NCBI GenBank assembly: GCA_945870475.1
Contig: CAMBSR010000070.1
Location: 1 to 9,998, forward strand
DNA length: 9,998 nt
Direction of reading: 5' to 3'
From: Phycisphaera mikurensis NBRC 102666
Lineage (GTDB): Bacteria; Planctomycetota; Phycisphaerae; Phycisphaerales; SM1A02
The position numbers and the translations under genes were made by a program. Shown piece by piece: positions 8,652 through 9,998 of this stretch; within the stretch, counting starts at the first letter, position 1; each line of letters begins with the position of its first letter. Below the pieces are notes generated by a model, which saw nothing but the letters and a program-made list of their open reading frames with translations, was not told the DNA's origin and ran no database searches.

Positions 8652-9998
8652 TCAGCGGACGCCGAGCGTGGTGGAGAAGTCATCGATCGCGTCAGAGCGC
8701 GGAGGCGGAGGCGGAAGGGAATCGCCGGGATCGCCGCCACCGGGTTCGCCGCGAGGCGGGCGACCACCGCCTTGTCCACCACGGCGACCGCGAGGCTGCT
8801 CGCCGTTGCCGCCGTCCTTGCGCGCATACTTGAGGTCAATCTCCGCGGTCGAGAGCGTGATGTCCTTGATGGCCGCGGTCAGCTCGGCGAACATGGCGCG
8901 GCCCTTCTCGAGCTTCGGTTCCGCAGAGAGCGCGTAGACGGACACCACGTAGGTCTTCTCGCCCGGACCCTGCGAGCAGGGCGGCGCGTACTCCGCACGG
9001 CGATTCACCGTGTTGGTGCCCCAGGTGCCGAGGTCACGCTGCGCTTCCGCCAGCTTGGTGGCCGTGGGCGCGATGCCCCAGAGCACGATGTACGCGTGCT
9101 CGTCATCCACCGTGGTGCCGCCCGGCGGCATGTGGTGCATGGCGATGGCGATGCTCTTGGTGCCCGCCGGCATCTTGCTCCATTCGAGCGGCGGTGCGAT
9201 GCTCTCGCCGTCGCACGTGTACTTGGTGAGGAGCAGGCCGTCGGCGCCCACGCCGGAGGAATGCACCTCGAAGCCGTCCTTCGAGGGGATGGCCACGCGT
9301 CCGGGCGCATCGTCGCGCGGCGGGCCGCCGGGGCCGCGATCGCCGCCTTGGCCTCCGCCGCCGCCCTGCCCACCTCGACGCCCACCACCGCCCGGGCCTC
9401 CACCACCTTGACCACCTCCTCCGCCACCCTGGCCGCCTCGACCCTGTCCGCGCGCGCCGCGCGCATACGTCTCCGTCCGCGCCTTGCCATCCGGGCCCAC
9501 GAAGCTGAACTGCGCCTTGCCTGCGTCATCGATCGAGTAATCGATGCGCGATGACTTGCCGCCCACCTGGTACGTCAGCGACCACGCCTTCGGACCCGTC
9601 TGCCTGAAGCCGGTGATGCTCGCGCCCTGCAGCGGCGGCAGCGCCTCGCGCACGCCCTCGGCGCGCGGCTGCGGATCCACCTGGTCGCCCTCCACGTTCA
9701 CCTTGCCGCGCATGCCGCCGTTGATGTACGGGTACTTCTTGCTGGCGTGGTAGTGATAGCCCTTGGTACCGCCGTCGATGCCCTGCCCGGCGGGCACGGT
9801 GCAGTAATGGCCGTTGAAGTCATCCAGCGCATTCGTGCTGTCGAGCGGGCATGCATTGTCCGCGCCGGGCTTCGCCTTCGGGTCATAGAGGCCGTAGATC
9901 GCGAAGCCGTCGAGGCCGAACGCGATGGGAGCCTTGGTGCCGAGCACCTTCTGCAGCGCAAGCGGCGCGGCGTGGTAGTGGTAATCGTCGGCACGCCC
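8652..9998 (-). CDS. YHYH-domain / PEBP (YbhB-like) fusion protein, 5' end truncated by window
   Basis: At least 448 aa are visible; the start lies beyond the right edge. The frame is open to 9998, and the GTG at 9947 falls inside the YHYH domain. The YHYH domain shows both namesake motifs (9972-9983 and 9747-9758) with DGFAIYGLYDP, LDDFNGHY and a PYINGGMRG end between and after them. Next comes a beta-rich stretch of about 75 residues (TGFRQTGPKAWSLTYQVGGK onward), then a very Gly/Arg/Gln-rich linker (about 9303-9463), then a YbhB/YbcL-type PEBP domain (about 8815-9300: YTCDGESIAPPLEW, PAGTKSIAIAM, YVVSVYAL), and a Gly/Arg/Pro-rich C-terminus. PEBP pocket motifs are altered: HHMPP replaces DPDAP and GEKTY replaces the family's GxHxY. 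Export is likely by association with secreted neighbours but cannot be seen. Biochemical role unknown. Confidence 0.88.
   Translation of the reverse strand, partial: GRADDYHYHAAPLALQKVLGTKAPIAFGLDGFAIYGLYDPKAKPGADNACPLDSTNALDDFNGHYCTVPAGQGIDGGTKGYHYHASKKYPYINGGMRGKVNVEGDQVDPQPRAEGVREALPPLQGASITGFRQTGPKAWSLTYQVGGKSSRIDYSIDDAGKAQFSFVGPDGKARTETYARGARGQGRGGQGGGGGGQGGGGPGGGGRRGGQGGGGGQGGDRGPGGPPRDDAPGRVAIPSKDGFEVHSSGVGADGLLLTKYTCDGESIAPPLEWSKMPAGTKSIAIAMHHMPPGGTTVDDEHAYIVLWGIAPTATKLAEAQRDLGTWGTNTVNRRAEYAPPCSQGPGEKTYVVSVYALSAEPKLEKGRAMFAELTAAIKDITLSTAEIDLKYARKDGGNGEQPRGRRGGQGGGRPPRGEPGGGDPGDSLPPPPPRSDAIDDFSTTLGVR
9303..9463 (-). repeat. Low-complexity Gly/Arg/Gln-coding repeat between YHYH and PEBP domains
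   Basis: Irregular repetition of GGN and CGN codons gives a run of about 50 residues dominated by Gly with Arg, Gln and Pro (GQGRGGQGGGG type). It is probably a flexible linker. Such sequence is prone to length variation by slippage. Confidence 0.75.

Noticed and set aside
8103..9554. Plus-strand open frame of 483 codons opposite the nuclease and YHYH-PEBP genes
   Set aside because: It spans two well-supported minus-strand genes and has Arg/Ala/His/Val-rich low-complexity sequence. Shadow.
9945..9947. GTG as the start of the YHYH-PEBP gene
   Set aside because: The frame continues upstream to the window edge and encodes the first YHYH motif (9972-9983), so this codon is internal.

Overview
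The window is strongly GC-rich DNA with six genes packed closely together. It most likely comes from a planctomycete of the Phycisphaerales/Phycisphaerae type. The main clue is the pair of Cys-bracketed, dockerin-like double EF-hand modules of the form D-x-N-x-D-G-x-V-D-x-x-D...WG in the two polysaccharide-degrading enzymes. This 'GC-type dockerin' style is, as far as I know, characteristic of that group. The assignment is inference: there is no rRNA or other marker gene here.

Left half, plus strand (1-4045). A chemoreceptor with its N-terminus cut by the window edge carries a WspA-like signalling tip. It is followed by a single-domain STAS protein (anti-sigma-factor-antagonist type, GTG start at 1993) and, 10 bases later, by a Na+/phosphate cotransporter-family membrane protein with a PhoU-like cytoplasmic tail. 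The spacing suggests one operon, or the end of one. Upstream Che/Wsp-like genes, if any, lie outside the window.

Right half, minus strand (9998-4042). Four genes lie head to tail, three with visible signal peptides and a fourth whose N-terminus is off the window. In order of transcription they are a YHYH-domain/PEBP fusion protein with a glycine/arginine-rich linker; an S1/P1-type zinc nuclease with all nine metal ligands present; a modular GH18 chitinase (CBM2, Ser/Gly linker, Ig-like, dockerin-like, GH18); and an AA10 lytic polysaccharide monooxygenase (AA10, CBM2, dockerin-like). The last two form a chitin-degrading pair: the monooxygenase cuts crystalline chains oxidatively and the chitinase hydrolyses them. 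They share closely similar CBM2 and dockerin-like modules, evidently by duplication or shuffling.

The two halves converge, and their stop codons overlap at 4042-4045. A common theme could be scavenging of polymeric carbon, nitrogen and phosphorus (chitin, nucleic acids, phosphate uptake), but that link is inference. The most unusual points are the dockerin-like module placed inside the chitinase instead of at its C-terminus, with the same 51-residue Cys spacing as the one ending the monooxygenase; the YHYH-PEBP fusion with altered PEBP pocket motifs; and the chemoreceptor/STAS/Na-Pi gene trio. I saw no RNA genes, CRISPR arrays, insertion sequences or attachment sites. The longest stretch without a gene is about 170 bases (7471-7640).
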